DNA of 64,000 nt. It comes from Fulvivirga lutea (GTDB lineage: Bacteria > Bacteroidota > Bacteroidia > Cytophagales > Cyclobacteriaceae). The position numbers and the translations under genes were made by a program. The notes under the pieces are model-generated. The model did not search any database, was not told where the DNA came from, and was given only the letters and a program-made list of their open reading frames with translations. Each line of letters begins with the position of its first letter. Positions within the stretch are counted from its first letter, which is position 1. Shown here piece after piece: positions 26,343-34,759 of the stretch. The DNA lies in the NCBI RefSeq assembly GCF_017068455.1, contig NZ_CP070608.1, positions 3,904,501 to 3,968,500 of the forward strand. Reading direction: 5' to 3'.

Positions 26343-26547
26343 CGTTTGAAATTGTAGTGGTTAAAGAAACGGTGGTCTTACTTTATTAACTTCAATTTAA
26401 AATTTAAGTTGCTCTTTATTTGTGTTTGTTAGAGCCAAAACATACATCAGTGATTGAAAATAGCAATTATTAAAAATTGCAGATTTGAACAGAAAATGGG
26501 CTAATTTGGTTAAGTAATTCGTACCAGTTATCTACGTAATTTCTACT

Positions 26548-27645
26548 ATGCTTGGACACCGATTCACCGATTTCATCCCAGATCCCAAAGAAAACAAAAG
26601 TGATTTTGATAAACTTTTAGATATTTTCTTACAACTGCTAGTTATAACATCGGGCGATGTATCTGAAGCTTTGAGCTGGCTGAGCAATGTAGACAAGCAA
26701 TATAACCTCACTAGCGATGCCTATGGCATTGGAGATTTTATAGAAGATTTAAAGGATAAAGGTTACATCACAGATGAAAATCCTGAAGGAAAATTTGAGG
26801 TAACGGCCAAAAGTGAACAGAAGATGCGCAGCAGCGCGTTGGAAGAAATTTTTGGCAAACTAAAGAAGTCCAAACGGGGCGATCATAAAACAAATTATGG
26901 TGGCCTGGGTGATGAGCAAAGCACAGATAAGAGGGACTACCAATTTGGTGACACACTCGAACAAATCTCCATGACAGATTCATTAAGAAATGCCCAAATT
27001 AATCATGGTTTAGATAGCTTTATGATGACCGAGGGCGATCTGGAAATCATGGAGAACGAGTATAAAACCCAAACCTCCACGGTACTAATGATCGACATCT
27101 CCCACTCGATGATCTTATATGGTGAAGACAGAATTACACCAGCTAAAAAGGTAGCCATGGCATTGGCCGAGTTAATCACCAAAAAATACCCAAAAGACAC
27201 ACTAGATATTATCGTTTTTGGTAATGATGCCTGGCAAATAGAAATCAAAGACCTTCCTTACTTACAGGTTGGCCCATATCATACCAATACTGTTGCTGGT
27301 CTTGAGTTGGCACTCGATCTACTCAGAAAAAGAAAGAACGCCAACAAACAGATATTTATGATCACTGATGGCAAACCCACTTGTCTGAAAGAGGGAATAA
27401 AATATTACAAAAACAGCTTTGGTTTAGATAGCAAAATTTTAAATAGAACGTTAAATCTGGCCAAGCAATGCCGCAAACTGCGAATACCGGTAACTACATT
27501 TATGATAGCATCTGACCCCTATTTAAAAGAATTTGTAAAGGAATTTACCAAAGTAAATGACGGCAACGCCTATTATAGTAGTTTGCAGGGGCTCGGTCAT
27601 TTGATATTCGAAGATTACAGAAGAAACAGACGCAAAAAGTTCTAA
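26548..27645 (+). CDS. von Willebrand factor A domain protein paired with a MoxR-like ATPase
   Basis: 365 residues, soluble. An N-terminal helical region of about 170 residues is followed by a vWA domain with the metal-ion site DISHS (183-187), the threonine/aspartate-containing loops (NTVAGLELALDLL and FMITDGKPT) and a basic C-terminus. In MoxR-vWA systems the ATPase and the vWA protein form a chaperone-like complex that loads or remodels a partner, often a metal centre. The next gene, 10 bases on, is the ATPase. The whole chain to 29812 looks like one transcription unit. Confidence 0.9.
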   Translation: MLGHRFTDFIPDPKENKSDFDKLLDIFLQLLVITSGDVSEALSWLSNVDKQYNLTSDAYGIGDFIEDLKDKGYITDENPEGKFEVTAKSEQKMRSSALEEIFGKLKKSKRGDHKTNYGGLGDEQSTDKRDYQFGDTLEQISMTDSLRNAQINHGLDSFMMTEGDLEIMENEYKTQTSTVLMIDISHSMILYGEDRITPAKKVAMALAELITKKYPKDTLDIIVFGNDAWQIEIKDLPYLQVGPYHTNTVAGLELALDLLRKRKNANKQIFMITDGKPTCLKEGIKYYKNSFGLDSKILNRTLNLAKQCRKLRIPVTTFMIASDPYLKEFVKEFTKVNDGNAYYSSLQGLGHLIFEDYRRNRRKKF

Positions 27646-27655
27646 GCTTAACTTT

Positions 27656-29152
27656 ATGAATCATACAAAAATTAAAACTTTAGGAGAGTTAAAGAAGGCA
27701 GGTTATGTGCCAAAATCAGTAAAACAAGAACTGAGGGATAACCTAATTCAAAATCTTAAAAAGAAAGTAAATGTCTTTGAAGGCATTTGGGGTTATGAAG
27801 AATCAGTGATTCCTGATTTGGAAAGAGCTATTCTTTCTAAGCACGACATTAATTTTTTAGGCTTAAGAGGCCAGGCCAAAACCCGCATGGCCCGTATGAT
27901 GGTAAAGTTGCTGGATGAATACATTCCTGTCATAGAAGGCAGTGAAATGAATGACGATCCGCTGCAACCGATATCCAGATTTGGTAAAGACATGGTTGCC
28001 GAAAAGGGGGATGACACACCCGTTTCATGGCTATCGCGAGATGAACGATATACCGAGAAGCTGGCTACCCCTGATGTTTCCATTGCTGACCTTATAGGTG
28101 ATGTAGACCCTATCAAAGCTGCCACCATGAAACTCCCCTACTCTGATGAGCGAGTCATACATTTCGGTTTGATTCCAAGATCTCATAGAGGCATATTTGT
28201 GATTAACGAACTACCGGATTTGCAAGCCAGAATTCAGGTAGCCTTATTCAATATCTTACAAGAAGGCGATATTCAAATAAGAGGTTTTAAAGTACGTATG
28301 CCTTTAGAAATACAATTCGTTTTTACTGCTAACCCAGAAGATTATACCAACAGAGGTAGCATTGTTACCCCATTAAAAGATAGAATCGATAGCCAGATAA
28401 TTACTCACTATCCTAAATCTATAGCAATTGGCAGGAAGATTACTGAGCAAGAGGCAGATATAAAGCCTGAGCAGCAGGAGTTGGTAACCGTTAATGATGT
28501 GGCCAAAGACCTCATAGAACAAATAGCTTTTGAGGCCAGACATAGCGAATATGTAGATGCCAAAAGTGGTGTATCTGCCCGATTGACTATCTCGGCATTA
28601 GAAAACCTAATGAGTGCAGCGGAACGTAGGGCGCTTATCAATAATGAAAAGACTTACATCCGGGTTTCTGACTTTTATGGCGTAATACCTTCGATTACCG
28701 GTAAGGTGGAATTAGTGTATGAAGGTGAACAGGAAGGCCCCGGAATTGTAGCGCACAATTTAGTAGGCAAAGCTATCCGTACAAAATTTACTGAGTTCTT
28801 CCCTGATCCTGATAAGATCAGAAAACAAAAGGCCAATAATCCTTATAAAAAAATTACCGACTGGTTTGGAAATGAAAACACGGTGGACATTCTGAATGAC
28901 TTCAAAGGTAAGGAGTATGAAAAAGCATTGAACAGCATACCGGGTTTAAAGGAGCTTGTCTCTGATTTACATGGCCATGCCGACAAAGAACTAAAGATCT
29001 TTTTGATGGAATTTGCTTTGCATGGGCTTTCAGAATACAGTATGCTAAGTAAGCATCAACTTACGAGTGGCTTACAGTTTAAAGACCTGCTAAGCAGTAT
29101 GTTTACTATGCCAGGCCCGGAGGGTGATGAAGACGAAGAAAACTTCCAGTAA
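27656..29152 (+). CDS. MoxR/magnesium-chelatase-like AAA+ ATPase
   Basis: 498 residues. The Walker A is GLRGQAKTR (69-77). The Walker B position reads FVINEL (181-186), with Asn-Glu in place of Asp-Glu; from memory the NELPDL form is typical of this Bacteroidota branch, so it is likely functional. Sensor-like elements are FTANPEDYTNRG and TPLKDRIDSQ. The C-terminal 150 residues form a helical domain ending in an acidic tail. It lies 10 bases after the vWA gene and 9 bases before an AlbA_2 gene, so the three probably act together. Substrate unknown. Confidence 0.92.
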   Translation: MNHTKIKTLGELKKAGYVPKSVKQELRDNLIQNLKKKVNVFEGIWGYEESVIPDLERAILSKHDINFLGLRGQAKTRMARMMVKLLDEYIPVIEGSEMNDDPLQPISRFGKDMVAEKGDDTPVSWLSRDERYTEKLATPDVSIADLIGDVDPIKAATMKLPYSDERVIHFGLIPRSHRGIFVINELPDLQARIQVALFNILQEGDIQIRGFKVRMPLEIQFVFTANPEDYTNRGSIVTPLKDRIDSQIITHYPKSIAIGRKITEQEADIKPEQQELVTVNDVAKDLIEQIAFEARHSEYVDAKSGVSARLTISALENLMSAAERRALINNEKTYIRVSDFYGVIPSITGKVELVYEGEQEGPGIVAHNLVGKAIRTKFTEFFPDPDKIRKQKANNPYKKITDWFGNENTVDILNDFKGKEYEKALNSIPGLKELVSDLHGHADKELKIFLMEFALHGLSEYSMLSKHQLTSGLQFKDLLSSMFTMPGPEGDEDEENFQ

Positions 29153-29161
29153 TATTGAGGC

Positions 29162-29812
29162 ATGACTTACAGAGACCTGAGAAAGTTAGTAGCTCAGGGT
29201 GAATCAGAGTTTTTGGAATTTAAACGTAAAGTAGCTCACCCTGAAAAAATTGTGAGGGAGCTGGTGGCTTTTGCCAATACCAATGGCGGTCAGTTGCTCA
29301 TTGGTGTGAGTGATAATGGCGATATTCCGGGAGTAAAATTTCCTGAGGACGAAATTTATGCCCTCAATAAATCTATTGAAGAATTATGTAAGCCAGCTTT
29401 CGAGTACAATATTGAAGAAATAGAGCTCAGTGAAAAAGCTACAGCTATTGTGTATCACATTCCACAAAGCAAAAGACGACCACATGCCGTAAAGGAAGAT
29501 ATTCAAAGTAAATGGGGTCAGGTATATGTACGTCATGAAGACAAGAGCGTAAAGGCTAGCAGAGAAATGCGTGAAATCATTAAGCGCAAAAGAAAAAACA
29601 AAGACATCCGTTTTAACTACGGAGAAAAAGAACAAAAATTAATGGCCTACTTGGAAGAACAAAAATCCATTACGCTAGAAGAATTTAAAGAATTGGCTGG
29701 CCTAAATAACTACATGGCATCCAGAACTTTAGTGCTTTTGGTATTGGCCAATGTACTTGCAATTCGGCCCACCGAAAAAGGCGATATCTATACCCTAAAA
29801 AATATTTCTTAA
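29162..29812 (+). CDS. AlbA_2 (Schlafen-like) domain protein with C-terminal winged helix
   Basis: 216 residues. The N-terminal 125 residues carry the AlbA_2 signature: ESEFLEFKRKV, ELVAFANTNGGQLLIGVSDNG, and a strand ending in GQVYVRHEDKS. The C-terminal part (about 155-212) is a winged-helix-like domain (YLEEQKSITLEEFKELAG). The family binds nucleic acid and is often a regulator; a few members are nucleases, but no nuclease acidic triad is obvious here. It follows the MoxR gene by 9 bases, an unusual companion for a MoxR-vWA pair. Confidence 0.88.
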   Translation: MTYRDLRKLVAQGESEFLEFKRKVAHPEKIVRELVAFANTNGGQLLIGVSDNGDIPGVKFPEDEIYALNKSIEELCKPAFEYNIEEIELSEKATAIVYHIPQSKRRPHAVKEDIQSKWGQVYVRHEDKSVKASREMREIIKRKRKNKDIRFNYGEKEQKLMAYLEEQKSITLEEFKELAGLNNYMASRTLVLLVLANVLAIRPTEKGDIYTLKNIS

Positions 29813-29829
29813 AATAATTCACAACTTCT

Positions 29830-29859
29830 TTTGCCTTATTGAGCAGTTGTCTATTTTTA
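29830..29859 (+). promoter_or_regulatory. Candidate promoter of the PhoH/PIN gene
   Basis: TTTG (29830-29833), 18 bases, TATTTTTA (29852-29859), seven of eight -7 positions. It lies 34 bases before the start codon at 29894 and would separate phoH from the vWA-MoxR-AlbA_2 unit. Confidence 0.4.
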
Positions 29860-29893
29860 GCTATACTTCAACCACTACTAAAAACCTACCGGC

Positions 29894-31234
29894 ATGGCAA
29901 AAGCGGAGAATAAAGACAAAAAGGTTTTCGTTCTAGACACATCAGTTATCATTTTCGAACACAACTCTATCATGAACTTCGCAGAGCATGATATTGGCAT
30001 TCCGATAACTGTATTAGAGGAACTAGACAACTTTAAAAAAGGAAACGATACGAAGAACTTTGAAGCACGGGAGTTCATTCGGTTATTAAATAAACTTGCC
30101 GATGGCAAGATGCTGCACGACTGGAATCCGTTAAACGGTAAAACTAGAGGCAACTTTAAAGTGCTTATGGATCAGAACAGCAAAGTAGATGCTACCAAAG
30201 TTTTTGACGAAGAAAAGGCAGACCATCGAATTTTAAATACAGCCCTTCAACTGCAGGAGGAGATGAAAGGACGCAAGGTTATTCTTGTTTCTAAGGATAT
30301 CAACCTTCGCTTGAAGGCAAAGTCATTGGGGCTGCCTGCCGAAGATTATAATACCGGAAAAGTTAAGAATGTAAGTTCGCTCTACTCGGGCAAATCGGTG
30401 CAGGATAAAACTGATCCTGAAAAAATTAACGAGCTCTACGAAAAAGGAAGTTGTGAACCCCAAGATGTGTTGGGCAAGAAAAAGCCATCTCGCAATGGCT
30501 ATTACATTCTGAAGAGCGGAAAGAAATCTGCCCTGGCCTATTATAACCCAGCTACTGAACTGATAGAGCATGTAGAAAAGCGCTCTGTTTATGGCATTAA
30601 GCCAAGGAATGCAGAACAAGCTTTTGCCATTCATGCTATTATGAACCCCAACATAAAATTAGTGAGTATGCAAGGTGTGGCCGGTACGGGTAAAACATTA
30701 ATTGCCCTTGCTGCGGCTATGGAACAAAAGCGTGAGTTTAAGCAGATCTATTTAGCCAGACCAATCGTGCCATTGAGTAATAAAGACATCGGCTATTTAC
30801 CCGGTGATATCAAATCGAAATTGAACCCTTACATGGAGCCGCTTTGGGACAACCTGAAGTTTATCCAAAACCAGTATCACGAATCTGACAAAGAGTATTC
30901 TAAGATTACCGAGATGGTGAATCAGGAAAAACTGGTAATTACACCTTTGGCCTATATCAGAGGAAGAAGCTTGTCAAACATCTGTTTTATTGTTGATGAG
31001 GCTCAAAACCTGACGCCACATGAGGTGAAAACAATTATCACTCGTGCAGGTGAGAATACTAAGATTATCTTTACGGGAGATATTTATCAAATAGATACCC
31101 CATATCTGGATTCTCAAAGTAACGGCCTCTCTTATTTAATTGACAGAGTAAAAGACCATGAGCTTTATGCGCACGTAACCCTTGAAAAAGGAGAACGTTC
31201 TGAGCTGGCGAATTTGGCGAATGAGTTGTTGTAA
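29894..31234 (+). CDS. PhoH-family ATPase with N-terminal PIN domain (PIN-PhoH)
   Basis: 446 residues. The PIN RNase domain covers about 10-155, with acidic residues in VLDTSVI (D15), TVLEELD and VSKDINLRLKA. The PhoH P-loop domain follows from about 235, with Walker A GVAGTGKT (261-268), Walker B FIVDEAQNL and the downstream TGDIYQIDTPYLD. PIN-PhoH proteins are RNA helicase/RNase enzymes linked to RNA quality control; in mycobacteria PhoH2 unwinds and cuts RNA. The middle 80 residues join the two domains. It is followed by a strong terminator. Confidence 0.94.
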   Translation: MAKAENKDKKVFVLDTSVIIFEHNSIMNFAEHDIGIPITVLEELDNFKKGNDTKNFEAREFIRLLNKLADGKMLHDWNPLNGKTRGNFKVLMDQNSKVDATKVFDEEKADHRILNTALQLQEEMKGRKVILVSKDINLRLKAKSLGLPAEDYNTGKVKNVSSLYSGKSVQDKTDPEKINELYEKGSCEPQDVLGKKKPSRNGYYILKSGKKSALAYYNPATELIEHVEKRSVYGIKPRNAEQAFAIHAIMNPNIKLVSMQGVAGTGKTLIALAAAMEQKREFKQIYLARPIVPLSNKDIGYLPGDIKSKLNPYMEPLWDNLKFIQNQYHESDKEYSKITEMVNQEKLVITPLAYIRGRSLSNICFIVDEAQNLTPHEVKTIITRAGENTKIIFTGDIYQIDTPYLDSQSNGLSYLIDRVKDHELYAHVTLEKGERSELANLANELL

Positions 31235-31303
31235 TTAATACAATATTTTACTGACCTACAGTATTTACAAAAAGAAGAAAGAATCTTTATCTGGTTAGTG
31301 CCT

Positions 31304-31337
31304 ACAAAAAGGGAATGAGCAAACATTCCCTTTTTGT
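31304..31337 (+). terminator. Intrinsic terminator after the PhoH/PIN gene
   Basis: A perfect 14-bp stem (31304-31317 with 31324-31337) around a 6-base loop, with A5 before and T5 inside the closing arm. It lies 70 bases after the phoH stop and 128 bases before hpf. Being symmetrical it would work in both directions. Confidence 0.85.
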
Positions 31338-31465
31338 GTATAATACCGATGCACTCATCATAAAGATGATCAAGAACATATTATTTACTGACACAGTAGA
31401 TAGAAGCAAAAAGTAAGGCACGGTAGATTACAGTGAAATTAATGTTGGAAATAAATTGAAATAAG

Positions 31466-31780
31466 ATGAACGTACAAATTAACACCGACCATAATATTAA
31501 GGGTACCGAGAAGCTCCAGGCATTTGTTTCTGATAAAATTAATACTACCCTTAAGCACTTTACTGATAGAATAACACGCATAGAAGTACACCTTTCTGAT
31601 GAAAATGCTACTAAAGGTGGGCCAGATGATATTCAATGTAAAATTGAAGCTCGTTTAAAGGGCCTGCAACCAATGGTTGTTACCAGTAAAAATAGTTCTA
31701 AAGAAAAGGCCCTGAGCATGGCAGTTGATAAAATGAAAGGCGCGTTAGATTCTGCCATTGGCAAGTTAAAGGCTCATTAA
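31466..31780 (+). CDS. hpf: Ribosome hibernation-promoting factor, short HPF/RaiA type
   Basis: 104 residues with the whole HPF/RaiA fold: MNVQINTDHNIKGTEKLQAF, the strand RITRIEVHLSDE, the strand IQCKIEARLKG and a C-terminal helix KALSMAVDKMKGAL. It binds the 30S decoding region in stationary phase to keep ribosomes inactive. The length fits the short HPF class, without the long dimerisation domain. It is monocistronic, between the PhoH terminator and a structured intergenic element at 31791-31870. Confidence 0.92.
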   Translation: MNVQINTDHNIKGTEKLQAFVSDKINTTLKHFTDRITRIEVHLSDENATKGGPDDIQCKIEARLKGLQPMVVTSKNSSKEKALSMAVDKMKGALDSAIGKLKAH

Positions 31781-31790
31781 AAAGTGGTTT

Positions 31791-31870
31791 GATTATTTAT
31801 GTAAATAACAAGCACAGGGTATTTGAAAATACCTACAATGAAACAAGGCTCTAAAGCCCTGTAAATAATC
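31791..31870 (+). other. Nested inverted-repeat element after hpf (possible structured RNA or small repeat)
   Basis: An outer pair GATTATTTA (31791-31799) / TAAATAATC (31862-31870) is perfect over 9 bases. A second pair ACAGGG (31814-31819) / CCCTGT (31857-31862) continues the right arm directly. Inside are two small hairpins, GGTATT-tgaa-AATACC (31818-31833, overlapping the second pair by two bases) and GGCT-ctaa-AGCC (31847-31858). No open frame and no thymine tract. The arrangement suggests a three-way junction RNA in the hpf 3' region or a decayed miniature repeat. Confidence 0.45.
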
Positions 31871-32016
31871 AATAAAATTATCATAATCTCATTCAAGCTC
31901 ATTTCAGTTAATTCATTTGTGTAAGTGAACTGGCAATATCCAACCTCGTACTATTAAAATCGCTCAATTAAATATTAGATGGTATATTTAACTACTCTCT
32001 ACCAATACCAAAAAGT

Positions 32017-32160
32017 ATGAAATTAAGAAACAGAGAAATTTTTCTTATCCTATTAGGGCTTATTACTCTTGGTGTAATAATTTATCAAGCTTCAAAAACT
32101 GAGGAAGCCCAGAATTTCAAGGAGGGATTTAAAGAAGGTTATGAAGAAAATTCGAACTAG
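32017..32160 (+). CDS. 47-residue single-helix membrane protein
   Basis: ATG to TAG, 48 codons. A basic start (MKLRNREI) leads into one membrane helix (about residues 8-24, IFLILLGLITLGVIIYQ), followed by a charged tail with the near-repeat FKEGFKEGYEE. The topology would be N-terminus inside with an acidic tail outside. It lies 36 bases before a DUF3185-like small membrane gene. A near-match -7 sequence (TATATTTA, 31983-31990) lies 26 bases upstream. No family recognised. Confidence 0.6.
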   Translation: MKLRNREIFLILLGLITLGVIIYQASKTEEAQNFKEGFKEGYEENSN

Positions 32161-32196
32161 TAAAGCACCATGCTAATCATCAAAAACTAAATAAAA

Positions 32197-32388
32197 ATGA
32201 CTAAGAAAATAATTGGAGTAGTACTTATTGTAGCTGGTATAGCATTGGCCAAATGGGGCTATGATATATATGACTCTGCAAGTTCACAAATTACCAGAGC
32301 TCTTATTGGCGATACTCCGTTTGAGGCTTGGGCTGGCATGGTAGCTGGCGGAGTTTGCATTTTACTTGGAATTCGTCAACTCAAATAA
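32197..32388 (+). CDS. DUF3185-like small membrane protein
   Basis: 63 residues with two membrane helices (about 3-19 and 44-60) separated by a polar loop (YDSASSQITRALIGDTP). The pattern 'GVVLIVAGIALAKWG ... FEAWAGMVAGGVCILLGI' (quoted in part: GMVAGGVCILLGI) fits the DUF3185 family of unknown function. It follows a 47-residue membrane protein gene and is 3 bases before a cupin gene, so they may share a transcript. Confidence 0.78.
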   Translation: MTKKIIGVVLIVAGIALAKWGYDIYDSASSQITRALIGDTPFEAWAGMVAGGVCILLGIRQLK

Positions 32389-32391
32389 TCA

Positions 32392-32763
32392 ATGGTTTTT
32401 CATAATTATACTGTTGCAATACTATTGTTGATTTTTGCCAGGTGTTCTACCAAGCAAAACTTACCCGACCCATTAGAAGCTGGCTGGAATGGCGAGGCTG
32501 TTTGCGAAGTTTTAGAAGATAATGCTGAGTTGAGAGTGCTTAAATGCACATTTCCGCCCGGTGTAGGGCATGAAAAACACTACCATCAGAGGCACTTTGG
32601 TTATACAATTGCAGGTGGCACATTTCGCATAACAGATGCCACTGGTACAAGGGAAATTAATGTACCCACAGGCACCCACTTCTCAAATGAAGGAATAGAA
32701 TGGCATGAAGTACTGAATGTTGGCGACAGTACTGCAGTATTTCTAATAGTAGAGCCTAAATAG
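32392..32763 (+). CDS. Cupin-domain protein with N-terminal signal or anchor
   Basis: 123 residues. The first 20 residues are hydrophobic (ILLLIFARC), either a signal peptide or a poor lipobox. The single cupin barrel follows, with the metal-binding motif in FPPGVGHEKHYHQRHFG (histidines and the downstream GTHFSNEGIEWHEV histidine). Single-domain cupins bind a metal and act as isomerases, dioxygenases or sensors; nothing decides between these. It is followed 20 bases later by an NTF2-like gene, a frequent neighbour combination. Confidence 0.85.
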   Translation: MVFHNYTVAILLLIFARCSTKQNLPDPLEAGWNGEAVCEVLEDNAELRVLKCTFPPGVGHEKHYHQRHFGYTIAGGTFRITDATGTREINVPTGTHFSNEGIEWHEVLNVGDSTAVFLIVEPK

Positions 32764-32783
32764 ACAACTTGAAAACATTCGAG

Positions 32784-33161
32784 ATGGATTCAGAAAAAAA
32801 CAAAGAGAATGCCATTGCTTTTTATAAATTGGCATACCAGGGCAATCCGCGAAAGGCAGTGGAGTTATATGTTGGTAATGAGTATATTCAACATAATCCT
32901 GATGTAGAAAATGGAACAGAGGGCTTTATTCGCTATTTTGAGCGGATGCATAATGAGTACCCCGATAAAAGCCTCAAATTTGTTCGAAGTATTGCAGAAG
33001 GTGATTTGGTAGCATTACACACCCACCAAGTTTGGCCAGGTAATGATGAATACGTAACTATGGATTTCTTTCGTTTTGATGCGAATGGAAAAATCTGTGA
33101 GCACTGGGATGCCATTCAACAAATACCAGAGAAATCTAAAAACCCTAATACCATGTATTAA
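32784..33161 (+). CDS. NTF2-like / SnoaL-like small protein
   Basis: 125 residues from the ATG at 32784; a TTG at 32769 would add five residues. It is a cone-shaped alpha+beta fold of the SnoaL-like group: ENAIAFYKLAYQGNP, YIQHNPDVENGTEGFIRYF, DLVALHTHQVW and DFFRFDANGKICEHWDA. Members with the pattern 'YIQHNP ... GKI.EHWD' are annotated as predicted aldol-condensation-type enzymes, but no reaction has been shown. No signal peptide, so it is cytoplasmic. It closes the small run that begins with the DUF3185-like gene. Confidence 0.88.
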   Translation: MDSEKNKENAIAFYKLAYQGNPRKAVELYVGNEYIQHNPDVENGTEGFIRYFERMHNEYPDKSLKFVRSIAEGDLVALHTHQVWPGNDEYVTMDFFRFDANGKICEHWDAIQQIPEKSKNPNTMY

Positions 33162-33226
33162 GGTTCTTTTATCTGAGATTAGTCCATCCATAAAATAATT
33201 ATAAATCTAAACTCTAGCCTTGATTA

Positions 33227-33892
33227 TTATTTTGATGTCCTTAAAATATCCGAAGGCTTGAGAATATTTTTCTCATAACCTGAGCGAGTAACATTTATCA
33301 TTGATTGCCCTAGCTGAGTTGTATTTACTATCGATTTAGGGAATAAAAACTTTAGCAGCTTTATCAGCCACATAAAGTAATCGTAGAAGAACTGGTACAA
33401 TCGGGTGCCGGACTTAATTCCTTTGAGCGGGATAATTGCACCGGGCCTGTACATAAATGCTTGTTTGAAACCCATATTGAGTAGGTCATTTTCAGTTTTA
33501 CCCTTTACTCGTGCCCACATAGTTCTGCCTTTCTCAGAGCTATCAGTACCTTGACCTGACACATATGTAATTGTCATATTGGCATTATGATTATATAAGA
33601 CTTTGGCCAAGGCTAATGTGTAATCATAGGTTATTTCTTTGTACTTGGCTTCACTCAACCCCGCTGCACTAATACCCATGCAAAGATATGCTGCATCATA
33701 TCCAGCTAATTGATCTTTTATAGAATCATAGTTTCCGAAATCCTGGTGGATGATCTCCTTGATCTTTTCGTGTTTTATACTTATCTGCCTACGGTTTATT
33801 AGCAACACTTCGGAGATTTCAGGGTGATCAAGACATTCTAAAAGAACCCCTTTACCTACCATACCTGTTGCACCTGTTATAATAACTTTCAT
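33227..33892 (-). CDS. NAD(P)-binding Rossmann protein (HTATIP2/YwnB-like oxidoreductase)
   Basis: 221 residues. It opens with the dinucleotide-binding loop TGATGMVGKGVLLECL and has LLINRRQIS, DAAYLCMGISAAG, and YVSGQGTD where extended SDR proteins place their active-site serine. A C-terminal lobe (FMYRPGAIIPLKG) follows. It belongs to the atypical short-chain NAD(P)-binding proteins. It follows a classical SDR gene by 5 bases and so is controlled with it by the TetR twin operator upstream. Substrate unknown. Confidence 0.87.
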   Translation of the reverse strand: MKVIITGATGMVGKGVLLECLDHPEISEVLLINRRQISIKHEKIKEIIHQDFGNYDSIKDQLAGYDAAYLCMGISAAGLSEAKYKEITYDYTLALAKVLYNHNANMTITYVSGQGTDSSEKGRTMWARVKGKTENDLLNMGFKQAFMYRPGAIIPLKGIKSGTRLYQFFYDYFMWLIKLLKFLFPKSIVNTTQLGQSMINVTRSGYEKNILKPSDILRTSK

Positions 33893-33897
33893 AGTTT

Positions 33898-34719
33898 CTA
33901 TTTTATATTTTTCTCGGTTACCATCCTAACCATTGCAAAAAACCAATTGTTGGGTAGCACTCGCTTTAAGAATAAAAGAAATGGTGCTCCACTACCTACA
34001 GGATATCTCATCTTATAGCCACTGTCTGTTGCTGCTTTATAAATCTTTTTAGCTACGACAATAGGTCCTGGTGCATTTGCCCCAACCTTTTGCATGGTAT
34101 TAAAGGTACCATTTACATATTTGTCATATTCCTCAAGATTCTCCGCTTTCATTAAATCCATTGACCTGTCATAAAAATCTGTTTTTATGGCGCCTGGTTC
34201 TATCAATTTAACTTTAATGCCAAACTGTTTCAATTCATAATGCAACGATTCGGAAAATCCTTCAACGGCCCATTTTGTGCCATGATACAAACTATAAAGA
34301 GGGAAGGTAATTCTGCCACCAACTGACGCTATATTGATTACAATTCCGGCCTTATTCTTTCTAAAATGAGGTAGTATCGCCCTGGTCACGTTCATTAAAC
34401 CAAATACATTGGTATCGAACTGTCTTCTAATCTGTTCGTTTGTTGATGCCTCGAAAGCACCTACCAAACCATAACCTGCATTGTTCACTAATACATCAAT
34501 TTGTCCAAAGTCAGAAATGGCCGCATCGATCGCGCTATCGATAGATTGTTGATCAGTTACATCCAATTTGTACAAATGAACATTTTCCATTTTGGCCAGA
34601 TCCTCATACTTCTCCGGACTACGCATGGTGGCGGCTACATTCCAGCCCTTTTTCTGGAAATATTCTGTTGTACTTCTTCCAATTCCTGATGATGCACCTG
34701 TAATAAATATTGTTTTCAT
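33898..34719 (-). CDS. Short-chain dehydrogenase/reductase (classical SDR)
   Basis: 273 residues with all classical SDR landmarks: TGASSGIGRST, NNAGYGLVG, the serine in NIASVGGRI, and the catalytic YHGTK. After the fold come about 85 residues ending in a weakly hydrophobic, basic tail (FLLFLKRVLPNNWFFAMVR) that could touch the membrane. It is the first gene of the unit downstream of the TetR gene. A copy of the TetR operator sits 9 bases upstream of its start codon. The substrate is unknown, perhaps a lipid or a toxic carbonyl. Confidence 0.92.
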   Translation of the reverse strand: MKTIFITGASSGIGRSTTEYFQKKGWNVAATMRSPEKYEDLAKMENVHLYKLDVTDQQSIDSAIDAAISDFGQIDVLVNNAGYGLVGAFEASTNEQIRRQFDTNVFGLMNVTRAILPHFRKNKAGIVINIASVGGRITFPLYSLYHGTKWAVEGFSESLHYELKQFGIKVKLIEPGAIKTDFYDRSMDLMKAENLEEYDKYVNGTFNTMQKVGANAPGPIVVAKKIYKAATDSGYKMRYPVGSGAPFLLFLKRVLPNNWFFAMVRMVTEKNIK

Positions 34720-34727
34720 AATTTTAT

Positions 34728-34743
34728 GTGAGTACTTACTTAC
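34728..34743. promoter_or_regulatory. Predicted TetR operator, copy 2 (before the SDR gene)
   Basis: GTGAGTACTTACTTAC differs by one base from the copy at 35292-35307, an imperfect inverted repeat with half-site GTnAGTA. It lies 8 bases upstream of the SDR start codon, where bound repressor would block initiation of the SDR unit. Confidence 0.65.
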
Positions 34744-34759
34744 TTGTTCTTTAAATTTT

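Noticed and set aside
27656-29152. Dead ATPase because Walker B reads NEL instead of DEL
   Set aside because: The NELPDL form appears typical of this MoxR branch as I remember it, so inactivation is not claimed.
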